The translations under genes were made by a program, and so were the position numbers. Source: a virus. Taken from it: 64,000 nucleotides of DNA. The notes below the pieces were generated by a model. It made no database searches and was not told where the DNA came from. It worked only from the letters and a program-made list of their open reading frames with translations. Position 1 is the first letter of the stretch. Each line of letters starts with the position of its first letter. Of this stretch, positions 17,494-24,266 are shown one piece after another. The DNA lies in IMG/VR virus record IMGVR_UViG_3300025450_000002, positions 1 through 64,000 of that record, one strand, 5' to 3'.

Positions 17494-17521
17494 AAAAAAG
17501 AGGGGGTAGCATTAACCCCCT
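17494..17521 (-). terminator. leftward hairpin-plus-T terminator in the late leader
   Basis: Minus strand: AGGGGGT, 7-nt loop, ACCCCCT, then CTTTTTTGT. The 7-bp GC-rich stem with T-run lies upstream of terS, so it would stop leftward transcripts begun in 17.55-18.0 kb before they reach the late genes. It could act as an insulator or as an attenuator. Confidence 0.65.
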
Positions 17522-18017
17522 AAGCACATCTCACGGGAAAATCATATATAGTATACCCCCATTTTTAGAATTGTGGGACTCCTAAGGGGGTCTTTTCTAT
17601 ATTTCAAACACATATCTACCAGGTTAAAAAAGTCAGGGGGTGGGGTCAAAAATAATATGTAAAGTTATAAAACCTATCAATTTAGGTCGTGTGTTTGGCG
17701 TTTTTTATTGTTTGGAATCAATAAGTTATGATAGTTCGTTTTTTCAATTTGTCACTGTTTTTGGATTAAATAGGGGGTAATTTATACATGATTCAAATAC
17801 CGTACTTAATGCCGATTTTGAGGTAACTTTTAGGTTAAGTTGTTGATTTATAAGGATATGATATGTAAAGTGTGACGGTTGTGTGTTTGAGGGAGAAACG
17901 CTAAGTGTTTTGGGAAAATGTAGAGTTATTTGTCTATATCTTGGGGTATGGGGGACGAGATGGAACCATTCATAGATTTGGGGGGGTGGGGGGTTAGGGT
18001 GACTTACCCCCAAAAAC
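17522..18017. other. divergent intergenic control region, G-run rich
   Basis: About 500 bp between the leftward late unit and the rightward early unit with no credible gene. It holds repeated plus-strand G tracts (17634-17646, 17942-17954, 17980-17999), the element ATATGTAAAGTTATA at about 17655-17669 and a partial copy near 17859, both shared with the two early promoters at 20.05 and 21.55 kb. A minus-strand open frame across 17744-18247 overlaps the early gene at 18090 and reads as low-complexity translation, so it is not called. Confidence 0.6.
17980..17999 (+). other. potential G-quadruplex
   Basis: Seven G, one T, six G, TTA, three G: enough G tracts for a four-stranded structure on the plus strand, with more G runs 25-40 bases upstream. 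It lies in the early/late divergence region. Confidence 0.4.
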
Positions 18018-18047
18018 TTGTTTTCATGGGTAAAAAACAGGTATAAA
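18018..18047 (+). promoter_or_regulatory. candidate sigma70-like early promoter
   Basis: TTGTTT (18018-18023), 18-bp spacer, TATAAA (18042-18047), about 43 bp before the first early start codon. A good match to host sigma70 consensus, as expected for a phage without its own RNA polymerase. Confidence 0.5.
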
Positions 18048-18089
18048 TAATACATGGCAGTATGTTCTGCTACTAACAAGGAGAAGTAT

Positions 18090-18254
18090 ATGTTATACAC
18101 AGTATCAGTATTATGGGGTAATAAAGAAGTAAAGCACACAGCACGCAGTAAGTCTAAGGCTCTTACATGGTTACACAAGTATCCTAACGAAGACATATTC
18201 ATCAAGGTTACTGATGTGTTCGGTAAGACAGTCGCTGTTAAATACAAACGCTAA
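18090..18254 (+). CDS. small early protein (54 aa), unknown
   Basis: First early gene. ATG 18090 follows AAGGAGAAGT with 3-base spacing, the ribosome site shared by many early genes here; the frame extends upstream to 18054 but without a ribosome site. MLYTVSVLWGNKEVKHTARS, then KALTWLHKYPNEDIFIKVTD: a basic alpha/beta mini-protein. First-expressed small proteins often modify host functions; nothing specific can be said. Confidence 0.65.
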   Translation: MLYTVSVLWGNKEVKHTARSKSKALTWLHKYPNEDIFIKVTDVFGKTVAVKYKR

Positions 18255-18260
18255 TCAACA

Positions 18261-18276
18261 GGGGGCGAAAGCCCCC
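18261..18276 (+). terminator. GC hairpin with GAAA tetraloop (possible attenuator)
   Basis: GGGGGC, GAAA, GCCCCC: a perfect 6-bp GC stem directly after the 54-aa gene. No T-run follows, so it may stabilise the mRNA end or act as a weak terminator rather than a complete one. Confidence 0.5.
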
Positions 18277-18294
18277 ATCACTAAGGAGAAGTAT

Positions 18295-18375
18295 ATGGAC
18301 TATCTATTTCCATTCGTAGCATTCGCAGCATTCATTGCACTTTTATATCTATTATCAATCAACGAGGAGGAGTAA
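18295..18375 (+). CDS. tiny membrane protein (26 aa)
   Basis: ATG 18295 after AAGGAGAAGT. The peptide MDYLFPFVAFAAFIALLYLL then SINEEE is one hydrophobic helix with an acidic tail. The strong ribosome site and tight spacing to neighbours support it as a real gene. Probable inner-membrane early protein. Confidence 0.6.
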   Translation: MDYLFPFVAFAAFIALLYLLSINEEE

Positions 18376-18377
18376 TC

Positions 18378-18593
18378 ATGAGGTTAGTATATGAAACAAG
18401 TGGTAACGAAGTACAAGTAGGTGATAAAACATCAACATTCAGAGATGAGTTAGTTGAGGTGAAGTATATTACTAAGCCACACAAACCAAGTAGCACAGGT
18501 CGTGTAGGTGTGCGGTTTCTAAATGAACAACACACAGTCGAGTTCTTTCCAGGCGTTATCAATGCCGAGTGGATAGAAAGAGAAGATCGGTAA
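18378..18593 (+). CDS. small early protein (71 aa), unknown
   Basis: ATG 18378 follows GAGGAGGAGTAATC. Beta-rich, mixed charge (RLVYETSGNEVQVGDKTSTF; VGVRFLNEQHTVEFFPGVI), compatible with a small beta-barrel. No family recognised. Followed by a GNRA-loop hairpin. Confidence 0.65.
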   Translation: MRLVYETSGNEVQVGDKTSTFRDELVEVKYITKPHKPSSTGRVGVRFLNEQHTVEFFPGVINAEWIEREDR

Positions 18594-18599
18594 CACCAG

Positions 18600-18615
18600 A
18601 CCGGCGCAAGCCGGT
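18600..18615 (+). terminator. hairpin ACCGGC-GCAA-GCCGGT
   Basis: A 6-bp stem with GCAA tetraloop 6 bp after the stop codon of the 71-aa gene. Followed by TTGATA, not a full T-run. Similar in design to the GAAA hairpin at 18261. Probable mRNA end or weak terminator. Confidence 0.5.
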
Positions 18616-18679
18616 TTGATACCAGTTACCTATCCCCGAGCGTGTTAAGCGTGCGTGTGGTCAAGCGTGTTAAATAGAG

Positions 18680-18697
18680 TTCCACTTAGGCGTGGAA
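18680..18697 (+). repeat. 18-bp inverted repeat TTCCAC-N6-GTGGAA, copy 1
   Basis: TTCCAC TTAGGC GTGGAA, intergenic, ~100 bp before the 214-aa gene. Perfect arms. See the finding on this family. Confidence 0.7.
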
Positions 18698-18720
18698 GTT
18701 TGCATATCAATCAATTTATC

Positions 18721-18756
18721 AGGTATATATAACTTACCTAAGCAATATCGTTTAGG
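18721..18756 (+). promoter_or_regulatory. overlapping inverted repeats upstream of the 214-aa gene
   Basis: AGGTA (18721-18725) with TACCT (18735-18739), then CCTAA (18737-18741) with TTAGG (18752-18756). Two short dyads separated by AT-rich spacers and placed 40-75 bp before the start codon could be operators. Short arms, so weak evidence. Confidence 0.25.
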
Positions 18757-18797
18757 TTTTAATCAACGCATTACTTATTTTATAAGGAGAAGTAAAC

Positions 18798-19442
18798 ATG
18801 GTTACTAAAACCAAAAACCCCGTATTATCCCTCAACGTTACATCTTTAAAAGATGGTGCTTATCAACAAGCCAAAGCAAACGATACAATCCGTGTAGTTG
18901 CTCGTTATGCTATCAATAACATTGTAGGCTTTCCTGAAGATATCCCTAAGGAATCTTTAGAGCAGTTGAATGAGGGTTATCTCTTAAGATGGAATGAAAA
19001 TAATCCCCCTGTTACATACGCCGTTATCAATGACCATTTTATTACATACGACGAAGCAATCCATAAGGACTGTGAAAAGCGTGTTATTGGTGCTGATTAC
19101 ATTATGTCATTCAGTGGTCAGGCTTTTGGTGCATTAAAAGAGTCTGAACCATACTTACATGAGTTGTTAGTTCCAATTCGTAAGAAAATTCAAACTTACT
19201 GCAGTAACAGGGTCAACGATTTAAAGCGTGTAGGTAAACAGATAGTCAAAGAGTCAGACCCTGCTAGTAATACACGCTCATCAATTAAGAGTTTCAACGA
19301 AGTTGTCAAGGAAGTATTCGACGGCAAGAATGGTTTAGTTGCACGTTGCAAGACTGCTAAAAAGCAACGCAACGATACTGAAGCCGACGAAGTAAAATTA
19401 ACTCAATCAATTAACGCTTTCATGAAAGTATGGAATAGTTAA
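18798..19442 (+). CDS. early protein (214 aa), unknown
   Basis: ATG 18798 after TAAGGAGAAGTAAAC. Mixed alpha/beta: N-terminal ITV-rich region, central GADYIMSFSGQAFGALKESE, C-terminal basic helices (NRVNDLKRVGKQIVKESDP, CKTAKKQRNDTEADEVKL). Single-gene transcript: spaced from the preceding genes by ~200 bp and followed by a strong terminator, so probably expressed at high level very early. No family recognised. Confidence 0.7.
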   Translation: MVTKTKNPVLSLNVTSLKDGAYQQAKANDTIRVVARYAINNIVGFPEDIPKESLEQLNEGYLLRWNENNPPVTYAVINDHFITYDEAIHKDCEKRVIGADYIMSFSGQAFGALKESEPYLHELLVPIRKKIQTYCSNRVNDLKRVGKQIVKESDPASNTRSSIKSFNEVVKEVFDGKNGLVARCKTAKKQRNDTEADEVKLTQSINAFMKVWNS

Positions 19443-19452
19443 TTATTTTTAG

Positions 19453-19485
19453 ACCTGATACACGCAAGTGTATCAGGTTTTTTTT
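19453..19485 (+). terminator. strong Rho-independent terminator
   Basis: An 11-bp stem ACCTGATACAC, GCAA loop, GTGTATCAGGT, followed by a run of 8 T (19478-19485). Ends the first early unit after the 214-aa gene. Confidence 0.9.
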
Positions 19486-19575
19486 CGTCCGTCAACTATG
19501 AAACCAGTTACATATTTGTGCGTGCGTGAGTGTGCATCATTTAATTTTATTCTAAATGACAGGATTTACTTTGCT

Positions 19576-19593
19576 TTCCACGTGGACGTGGAA
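19576..19593 (+). repeat. 18-bp inverted repeat TTCCAC-N6-GTGGAA, copy 2
   Basis: TTCCAC GTGGAC GTGGAA; intergenic, at the left border of the AT-rich repeat region. The spacer repeats the right arm. Confidence 0.7.
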
Positions 19594-19846
19594 AAATTCC
19601 AAGTTTTTGACGTCGCCCTCATGTGTTCGACAAAAAAATTCTAGAATTTTTATAACAACTTGGAATTTTTTTCGCTTGTAACTTATTGATTTAGTTAAAC
19701 AATAAAAAAAATTCCAAAAATTCCAACTTTTTTTGGGAGTATGTCAGGTTAAAAGCAGTTTTTTTCATATCAAGAGAGTCTTGCATAGAGTGCATATTAG
19801 TAAATAAAAAAATCGCCTGCAAAGTCCCGTATACTTAAAAAAACAT

Positions 19847-19874
19847 GGAATTTTTGGAATTTTTGGAATTTTTT
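19847..19874 (+). repeat. tandem 9-bp repeat GGAATTTTT x3
   Basis: Three head-to-tail units at 19847, 19856 and 19865, followed within a few bases by the ATT/TTA microsatellite (19878-19903). Confidence 0.8.
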
Positions 19875-20053
19875 ATATATTATTATTATTATTATTATTA
19901 TTTAATTAATAAATACAAGGACTTAGCGATTTTCACCAACAAAAAATCAAGCACTTACCTCAACCCCAAACTTGGAATTTTTCTTAGAATTTTCCATCAA
20001 ACTTGGAATTTTTTACCCACCACCTCAAACTAACTAAATAAACTAAAGGGGTA

Positions 20054-20080
20054 TTGTTATATGTAAAGTTATGTTATACT
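20054..20080 (+). promoter_or_regulatory. early promoter A
   Basis: TTGTTA at 20054-20059 and TATACT at 20075-20080, with 15-bp spacing (or TATTGT with 17 bp). The spacer and downstream bases ATGTAAAGTTAT and TATACTTATAACAG are shared almost exactly with promoter B at 21551. Just downstream, AGATGG and CCATCT (about 20087-20117) form an inverted repeat in the leader. Confidence 0.6.
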
Positions 20081-20142
20081 TATAACAGATGGGAGAAGTA
20101 AATTAACTCACCATCTACTTAGCGTCGTATTTTTATTTAATC

Positions 20143-20160
20143 TTCCACGTCCACGTGGAA
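20143..20160 (+). repeat. 18-bp inverted repeat TTCCAC-N6-GTGGAA, copy 3
   Basis: TTCCAC GTCCAC GTGGAA, a perfect palindrome except the centre, in the leader 17 bp before the 65-aa gene. As RNA it would form a hairpin next to the ribosome site. Confidence 0.7.
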
Positions 20161-20177
20161 AACCTTAGGAGAATGTC

Positions 20178-20375
20178 ATGGATAACAACCAAACTGCATT
20201 GAACGCTGTATTAACTTATAGACTCAAGAACACACAGGCTATCATCGAGGAGATTTTTACCCCAATGCAACGTGCTGAACTGCAACAACGTATTGACTCA
20301 CTTCGTGCTATCCAAGTTGAAGACGAATACATACAACAGAATGTAGTTGACTACATGGTAACGACCTTTCGCTAA
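20178..20375 (+). CDS. small early helical protein (65 aa)
   Basis: ATG 20178 after TTAGGAGAATGTC. Helical, mixed charge (NAVLTYRLKNTQAIIEEIFT, MQRAELQQRIDSLRAIQVED). No motif recognised. Lies downstream of promoter A and an 18-bp repeat. Confidence 0.65.
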   Translation: MDNNQTALNAVLTYRLKNTQAIIEEIFTPMQRAELQQRIDSLRAIQVEDEYIQQNVVDYMVTTFR

Positions 20376-20392
20376 TTAGTTTTTCACTACAT

Positions 20393-20414
20393 GGTGGAAC
20401 GTAAAACTTCCACC
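20393..20414 (+). repeat. hairpin of opposite polarity GGTGGAA-N8-TTCCACC
   Basis: Arms 20393-20399 and 20408-20414, 8-nt loop, 17 bp after the 65-aa stop. It is the same arm sequence as the 18-bp repeats but turned outwards (GTGGAA first), forming a 7-bp stem. It may serve as an mRNA end. Confidence 0.6.
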
Positions 20415-20454
20415 TATTCCATTTCTATTTATCTATTTTTATTTAGGAGAAGTT

Positions 20455-20667
20455 ATGAGTGCAATCAAAAGACAATACATGAACTGGTGCGAGCAACACA
20501 ATATAGAACCTGAAGATGACCTTGCATGGCTTCACAAAGCAGTCGAGCAACCACAATGGGTCAACGACTTTAACAACTGGCTAGACCAAATCACTTATAA
20601 GCATCCACTATCAGATGGAGAACTAAATGACATGAACAACACGAACATGGAGAACGACAATGATTGA
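20455..20667 (+). CDS. small acidic early protein (70 aa)
   Basis: ATG 20455 after TAGGAGAAGTT. Trp-rich and acidic (YMNWCEQHNIEPEDDLAWLH; QPQWVNDFNNWLDQITY). No known family. Overlaps the next gene by 8 bp. Confidence 0.65.
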   Translation: MSAIKRQYMNWCEQHNIEPEDDLAWLHKAVEQPQWVNDFNNWLDQITYKHPLSDGELNDMNNTNMENDND

Positions 20668-20878
20668 TGAATCTTTTACACCACAGTGCAAGTTATGTGG
20701 TTCTATCTATGATAAGCGTCGCTTTGATATAGGATTCTTATTCTGCATGCCATGTGGTAACGACGTAGCCAAGCAAGTCAAACGCACAGTAGTGCCAATG
20801 CACAAATCAAACTACATGATGGTCACAAACCGAGATGACTTAATCGGTATTAACAACAAGGGAGGACTTGTCAAATGA
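20660..20878 (+). CDS. zinc-ribbon small protein (72 aa)
   Basis: Cys10-x2-Cys13 and Cys29-x2-Cys32 (QCKLCGS and FCMPCGND) form a zinc ribbon; the rest is short and basic. It may bind nucleic acid or a host protein. Coupled to the 70-aa gene by an 8-bp overlap. Confidence 0.65.
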   Translation: MIDESFTPQCKLCGSIYDKRRFDIGFLFCMPCGNDVAKQVKRTVVPMHKSNYMMVTNRDDLIGINNKGGLVK

Positions 20879-20908
20879 TAACCAATGAACAGAAGAAAGG
20901 GGAGTGAA

Positions 20909-21364
20909 ATGGGATATAGGTCAGCAGTAGCATACACGATCAGGTTTATACCTGATGAAAACGAGAAGCCTTTAGGCAAGGTGCGTGATTCATTTTATAC
21001 ATTCTTAGCCGAAGCGAAAGCCAAGACAGAAACACAGTTATGTTTCGACGAAGACCAAGCCATGAATGTCAAAGAGGAAAATGGCGAGGGGTTTTATGTT
21101 AATGAGCAAGAGATGAAGATTGACTTCCTTGCGTGGCACGTCAAGTGGTATGACGGCTATCCTGATGTCGATTGTCATGAAGCGTTACTCTCATTAGCGC
21201 AAGAGTGGTGCGAAGATGAAGCGACAGGTAACCCATATATCGGTGGTGCTTATGTAAGGATTGGCGAGGAAGTAGATGACAACGACGAGCGATGGTTTGG
21301 AACTGCCGAGAGCGACTGGTTATCTATCAGTAGAACTATATGTAGAGATGGGAAAGAGATATGA
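20909..21364 (+). CDS. conserved phage protein of the MGYRS type (151 aa), unknown
   Basis: Start chosen at ATG 20909 (MGYRSAVAYTIRFIPDENEK) after AAAGGGGAGTGAA; an upstream in-frame ATG at 20885 is in the ribosome site. The MGYRS..AY opening is seen in small unknown proteins of many phages and plasmids. Acidic, Trp/Tyr-rich (FLAWHVKWYDGYPDVDCHEA). Start of next gene overlaps by ATGA. Confidence 0.65.
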   Translation: MGYRSAVAYTIRFIPDENEKPLGKVRDSFYTFLAEAKAKTETQLCFDEDQAMNVKEENGEGFYVNEQEMKIDFLAWHVKWYDGYPDVDCHEALLSLAQEWCEDEATGNPYIGGAYVRIGEEVDDNDERWFGTAESDWLSISRTICRDGKEI

Positions 21365-21540
21365 GAATAACAGTTGAAAGACGTAGCGTGTATGGCAACG
21401 AGATGATATACCCCAAGTGCGAGACTGCGAAACTATTGGCGAAACTAGCCAACCATGTGACGCTAACCAAGCATGATATATCAGTTATTAAACAATTAGG
21501 CTATGAAGTTGTATGCCTAGCAAACGAAATAACTTTATAG
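21361..21540 (+). CDS. small protein (59 aa), unknown
   Basis: ATG 21361 overlaps the previous stop (ATGA). MRITVERRSVYGNEMIYPKC then ETAKLLAKLANHVTLTKHDI and KQLGYEVVCLA: a short conserved-looking alpha/beta protein that I associate with small unknown proteins in other phages. Missing from simple long-frame searches because of its length. Confidence 0.65.
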   Translation: MRITVERRSVYGNEMIYPKCETAKLLAKLANHVTLTKHDISVIKQLGYEVVCLANEITL

Positions 21541-21550
21541 AATAAAAGAC

Positions 21551-21579
21551 TTGTATAATATGTAAAGTTATAGTATACT
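21551..21579 (+). promoter_or_regulatory. early promoter B
   Basis: TTGTAT (21551-21556), exactly 17 bp, TATACT (21574-21579), nearly ideal for host sigma70. It shares ATGTAAAGTTAT and TATACTTATAACAG with promoter A, pointing to a common regulator or a duplicated promoter. It would drive the 30-aa membrane protein and the ATPase/VWA cassette. Confidence 0.65.
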
Positions 21580-21604
21580 TATAACAGTTGGGAAAGGAAT
21601 ATTT

Positions 21605-21697
21605 ATGTTAGAAGATATCGTAGTGAAGTTAGTAATCGTAGGTGCTTTAATCTATTTAGCCTTCCACGTTATAGTGGATTTTCATTTAATCAATTAA
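21605..21697 (+). CDS. tiny membrane protein (30 aa)
   Basis: ATG 21605 after GGGAAAGGAATATTT. MLEDIVVKLVIVGALIYLAF then HVIVDFHLIN: one transmembrane helix. An 18-bp repeat lies in its coding sequence and supplies FHVIVD, the same peptide type the repeat gives in the next gene. Confidence 0.55.
   Translation: MLEDIVVKLVIVGALIYLAFHVIVDFHLIN
21662..21679 (+). repeat. 18-bp inverted repeat, copy 4 (one arm mismatch)
   Basis: TTCCAC GTTATA GTGGAT, inside the 30-aa coding sequence, encoding FHVIVD. Confidence 0.55.
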
Positions 21698-21706
21698 GGA
21701 GAAGTT

Positions 21707-22633
21707 ATGGACAGTATTAGAACCAACCTAGAAATGCCTGAGCATTTAATCTCACTAGCGACAAGCGCAGTATTAGTAAGCGTCGATGTCAGCGTGTGGT
21801 CAGCAACGAAACAAGATAGGGGTATCAGTGATGAGGTTACTACATCAAAGAATGCAGACAAGTCGGCAGGTCGCTACGTTAAGAATCTATTGGCGAACCA
21901 CCCGTCGCACAAAGCCATTGTGAATTATAGGCAGACTATATATAACTGGCTTCAGCGTCGCACTTATAAGTGGAATCAGTCACAAGAATTACTACCATGC
22001 GTTGACCTACCCAAGTTTAAGCAAGAGTGGCATGAACATGAAACTGCGTTCCACGTCCTCGTGGATACGTTTAAGAACCAGTATGATTCTATCGTATCGG
22101 ATATGGCTTTCAAACAAGGTGATATGTTTAACAGAAATGATTATCCACCCAAAGAACAGATTACATCAAAGTTTAGTCTTAACTTGTATGTGAGCGAAGT
22201 GCCTGTTAATGACTTTAGATGCAATATTGCAAGGGATATCGCAGATGATCTTTTTAGTTCATTGTCCAAGCAATCCAAGTCAATTATAGAGAACATAGCG
22301 AACGAACAAGTCGAAAGGCTAATAGATGTGATGCAGAGTATCTCGCATTGTTGTGGTGTGGACGAGTTAGTTCCGAAAGATGGTGGTGAAATAAAAACCA
22401 AGCGTCGCAAGATATACGATACGACGATACAGAAAGCGTTAGAGATGTGTGAGAGTTACAAAGTATTTAATCTTAAGCATGATAACGAGCTAGAACTGGC
22501 ACGTGCATCGCTAGAGAAAGTCTTACATGGTGTTACGGCAGAGGATATCCGAGATAGTGACGCTGTGCGTTCCAATGTCAAAGAGGGGGTTGATGGCATT
22601 TTGTCGAAGTTCGGTGCATTTAGTTGTGTATAG
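21707..22633 (+). CDS. DUF3150-like partner of the ATPase/VWA cassette (308 aa)
   Basis: ATG 21707 after TTAAGGAGAAGTT. The N-terminal strand VLVSVDVSVWSATKQDR followed by helical sequence resembles DUF3150-type proteins, which are found beside MoxR-like ATPases and VWA proteins in phages and mobile elements. Mostly helical; two clusters of charged residues near the C-terminus. The family call is from memory and should be treated as tentative; the genomic context (ATPase at 22783, VWA metallopeptidase at 24267) agrees. An 18-bp repeat lies inside it at 22049. Confidence 0.55.
   Translation: MDSIRTNLEMPEHLISLATSAVLVSVDVSVWSATKQDRGISDEVTTSKNADKSAGRYVKNLLANHPSHKAIVNYRQTIYNWLQRRTYKWNQSQELLPCVDLPKFKQEWHEHETAFHVLVDTFKNQYDSIVSDMAFKQGDMFNRNDYPPKEQITSKFSLNLYVSEVPVNDFRCNIARDIADDLFSSLSKQSKSIIENIANEQVERLIDVMQSISHCCGVDELVPKDGGEIKTKRRKIYDTTIQKALEMCESYKVFNLKHDNELELARASLEKVLHGVTAEDIRDSDAVRSNVKEGVDGILSKFGAFSCV
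22049..22066 (+). repeat. 18-bp inverted repeat, copy 5 (one arm mismatch)
   Basis: TTCCAC GTCCTC GTGGAT inside the 308-aa gene, encoding FHVLVD, in the same reading frame as copy 4. Confidence 0.6.
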
Positions 22634-22641
22634 GAGGTTTC

Positions 22642-22782
22642 ATGGATGAAGCATTAATGCAGTTTTATGAATGGAAAGAATGGGCAGTGCCATTCACACC
22701 CGAAGGGGAAAAGTTGTATGAAGCACAGAAGACAAGCTGGTTGGCTTGTTGGGAATTTTTAACTAATCAAAAGGAGAAGTAA
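22642..22782 (+). CDS. small Trp-rich protein (46 aa)
   Basis: ATG 22642 after TAGGAGGTTTC. MDEALMQFYEWKEWAVPFTP, then EGEKLYEAQKTSWLACWEFL. Its stop codon touches the start of the ATPase gene (TAAATG), and the ATPase ribosome site lies in its last codons, so the two are translationally linked. Function unknown. Confidence 0.65.
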   Translation: MDEALMQFYEWKEWAVPFTPEGEKLYEAQKTSWLACWEFLTNQKEK

Positions 22783-23856
22783 ATGAGTAAAATGAATTTT
22801 GTTCCAACAGTATCTATCAACGAGTTGCGTAAACTCATTCCTGTAATAGCATCAGAATTGACAGTAGTCATAACTAGCGAACCTGGTTGTGGCAAGACAA
22901 GTCTATTAAAAATGATGGAAGAAGATCTTGGAGATGCTTACCAATATATCTACGTTGACTGTCCTGTAAAAGATATGTCAGACATAGGTATGACAATACC
23001 GAACCACACTACCAAGACCCTTGAGTATTATGTGTCTAGTCTATTCTGTTTAGATGACCCAAGACCTAAGGTTATTTGTCTAGACGAGTTCATGAAGTCA
23101 CCCAAGTTATTGCAAGTTATCTTTACTCGCATGATGTTAGATAAAATGGTAGGCGATGTTCCACTACCACGTGGAAGCCTAATCTTTGCAACGAGTAACA
23201 ATGCTTCCGATGGTGTAGGCGACTCAATGCTTGCTCATGCTGGCAATCGTGTATGTAAGGTAGAGATGGCAAAGCCTGATACTAATACTTGGCTTCAATG
23301 GGCATCAGATAATAATATCTCTCGTGTTGTCAGAGCGTTCGTTGCGTTGTTCCCAAGAGTTCTCGCATCATATAGAGATGGCAACCAAGACGATAACCCA
23401 TACATCTTCAAACCTAACATGAACACCTTGTCATTCTGTTCGCCTCGTTCCTTAGCGAAGTGCGACGTGATTGTAAAGAATAGAGATGTCTTAGGTGAGA
23501 ATGCAACAATGGTCGCACTTGCAGGCACTATCGGTCAGAGTGCATCGGCAGATATGTCAGCGTTTCTATCGCTAGAGAAAACCTTAATAGATGTAAAAGA
23601 TATTCTCAAAGCACCAGAGTTAGTAAAGATACCTGACGAGATATCAGCGCAGTTAATGATTATGTTTCAGGCAGTAGATGTATTAGAGACGCAAGACGAG
23701 TTGACGAAGTTCATGTCATTCGTTAATAAGATTCCTAGTTCAGAAGTCCAAGCCGTATTCTTTACTATGATGATGCGTAATGCAAAGGCAATTAAGTTGG
23801 CTCGCAATAATGCACAGATTGCAGAGTGGGCTAAGAACAACCATGAATTATTTTAA
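22783..23856 (+). CDS. MoxR-like AAA ATPase
   Basis: 357 aa. Walker A EPGCGKTS at residues 33-40, Walker B VICLDEF with D101-E102, then SLIFATSNNASDGVGDSM, a sensor-1 region with the Asn after the strand. Subunit size and layout match MoxR/dynein-like AAA ATPases that act as chaperones for VWA proteins. It is paired with the VWA metallopeptidase three genes downstream. Predicted cytoplasmic hexamer that remodels a target using the VWA protein as adaptor; the target is unknown. Confidence 0.8.
   Translation: MSKMNFVPTVSINELRKLIPVIASELTVVITSEPGCGKTSLLKMMEEDLGDAYQYIYVDCPVKDMSDIGMTIPNHTTKTLEYYVSSLFCLDDPRPKVICLDEFMKSPKLLQVIFTRMMLDKMVGDVPLPRGSLIFATSNNASDGVGDSMLAHAGNRVCKVEMAKPDTNTWLQWASDNNISRVVRAFVALFPRVLASYRDGNQDDNPYIFKPNMNTLSFCSPRSLAKCDVIVKNRDVLGENATMVALAGTIGQSASADMSAFLSLEKTLIDVKDILKAPELVKIPDEISAQLMIMFQAVDVLETQDELTKFMSFVNKIPSSEVQAVFFTMMMRNAKAIKLARNNAQIAEWAKNNHELF
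23159..23176 (+). repeat. 18-bp inverted repeat, copy 6
   Basis: TTCCAC TACCAC GTGGAA, perfect arms, inside the ATPase gene (encoding VPLPRGS). Confidence 0.65.
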
Positions 23857-23866
23857 GGAGAAGTAA

Positions 23867-24073
23867 ATGTTAAAGACATTAAATATAACAGACGAAGAGT
23901 TTACTAGATTAACAGACCAAGCAACAATAGATATGTATGAAGAATACTTATCGGAATCAGAAGATAAAGTCACTAGCGATCTTCGTGAAGACACATTCAT
24001 CAATGGGTTTCGATTAGGTATGAAATTCGTAGCCTTATTAATTAAGAAACAGATAGAAGGAGAAAGTAAATGA
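23867..24073 (+). CDS. small acidic helical protein (68 aa)
   Basis: ATG 23867 after AAGGAGAAGTAA. Acidic (DEEFTRLTDQATIDMYEEYL) with a hydrophobic C-terminal patch (GFRLGMKFVALLIKKQ). Overlaps the next start by ATGA. Lies inside the ATPase/VWA cassette. Function unknown. Confidence 0.65.
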   Translation: MLKTLNITDEEFTRLTDQATIDMYEEYLSESEDKVTSDLREDTFINGFRLGMKFVALLIKKQIEGESK

Positions 24074-24264
24074 TTACGATAACACCAAGCGAGTTTATTT
24101 TAATAATATGGGGGATAGTTATGACTGTCTTATGGCAAAGAGCATTATACAAGTCAGAGGAGTTCAAACAGTTTACAGTTCGCAAGTTGCAAGAGATTGT
24201 GAAAGGCGAAGCGAAGATTGTAGACAATGGCGAATCAATCCAAATAATTAGGATAAAGGACTAA
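24070..24264 (+). CDS. small membrane protein (64 aa)
   Basis: One transmembrane helix near the N-terminus (EFILIIWGIVMTVLW, residues 7-21) followed by a charged cytoplasmic-type tail (KQFTVRKLQEIVKGEAKIVD). Translationally coupled on both sides. It may tether the neighbouring ATPase/VWA system to the membrane; inference from position. Confidence 0.65.
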   Translation: MITITPSEFILIIWGIVMTVLWQRALYKSEEFKQFTVRKLQEIVKGEAKIVDNGESIQIIRIKD

Positions 24265-24266
24265 TC

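Larger units (their letters stand above)
19486..20050. other. AT-rich repeat region, candidate replication origin
   Basis: No credible gene in ~690 bp between 19486 and 20177. Contains repeated GGAATTTTT or its complement AAAAATTCC: near 19592, 19662, 19711-19725, three in tandem at 19847-19874, then 19973 and 20005. A TTA/ATT trinucleotide run of about eight units occupies 19878-19903, flanked by AATTAATAAATA. Iteron-like repeats on both strands plus an extreme AT tract resemble a replication origin with unwinding element. The open frame across 19845-20033 is only repeat translation. Confidence 0.5.

Noticed and set aside
17744-18247. Minus-strand 167-codon open frame in the control region
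   Set aside because: Overlaps the well-supported 18090 gene, no ribosome site, low-complexity translation.
19845-20033. 62-codon open frame in the AT-rich region
   Set aside because: Its peptide (EFLEFLEFF then Y run) is only the repeat and microsatellite in translation.
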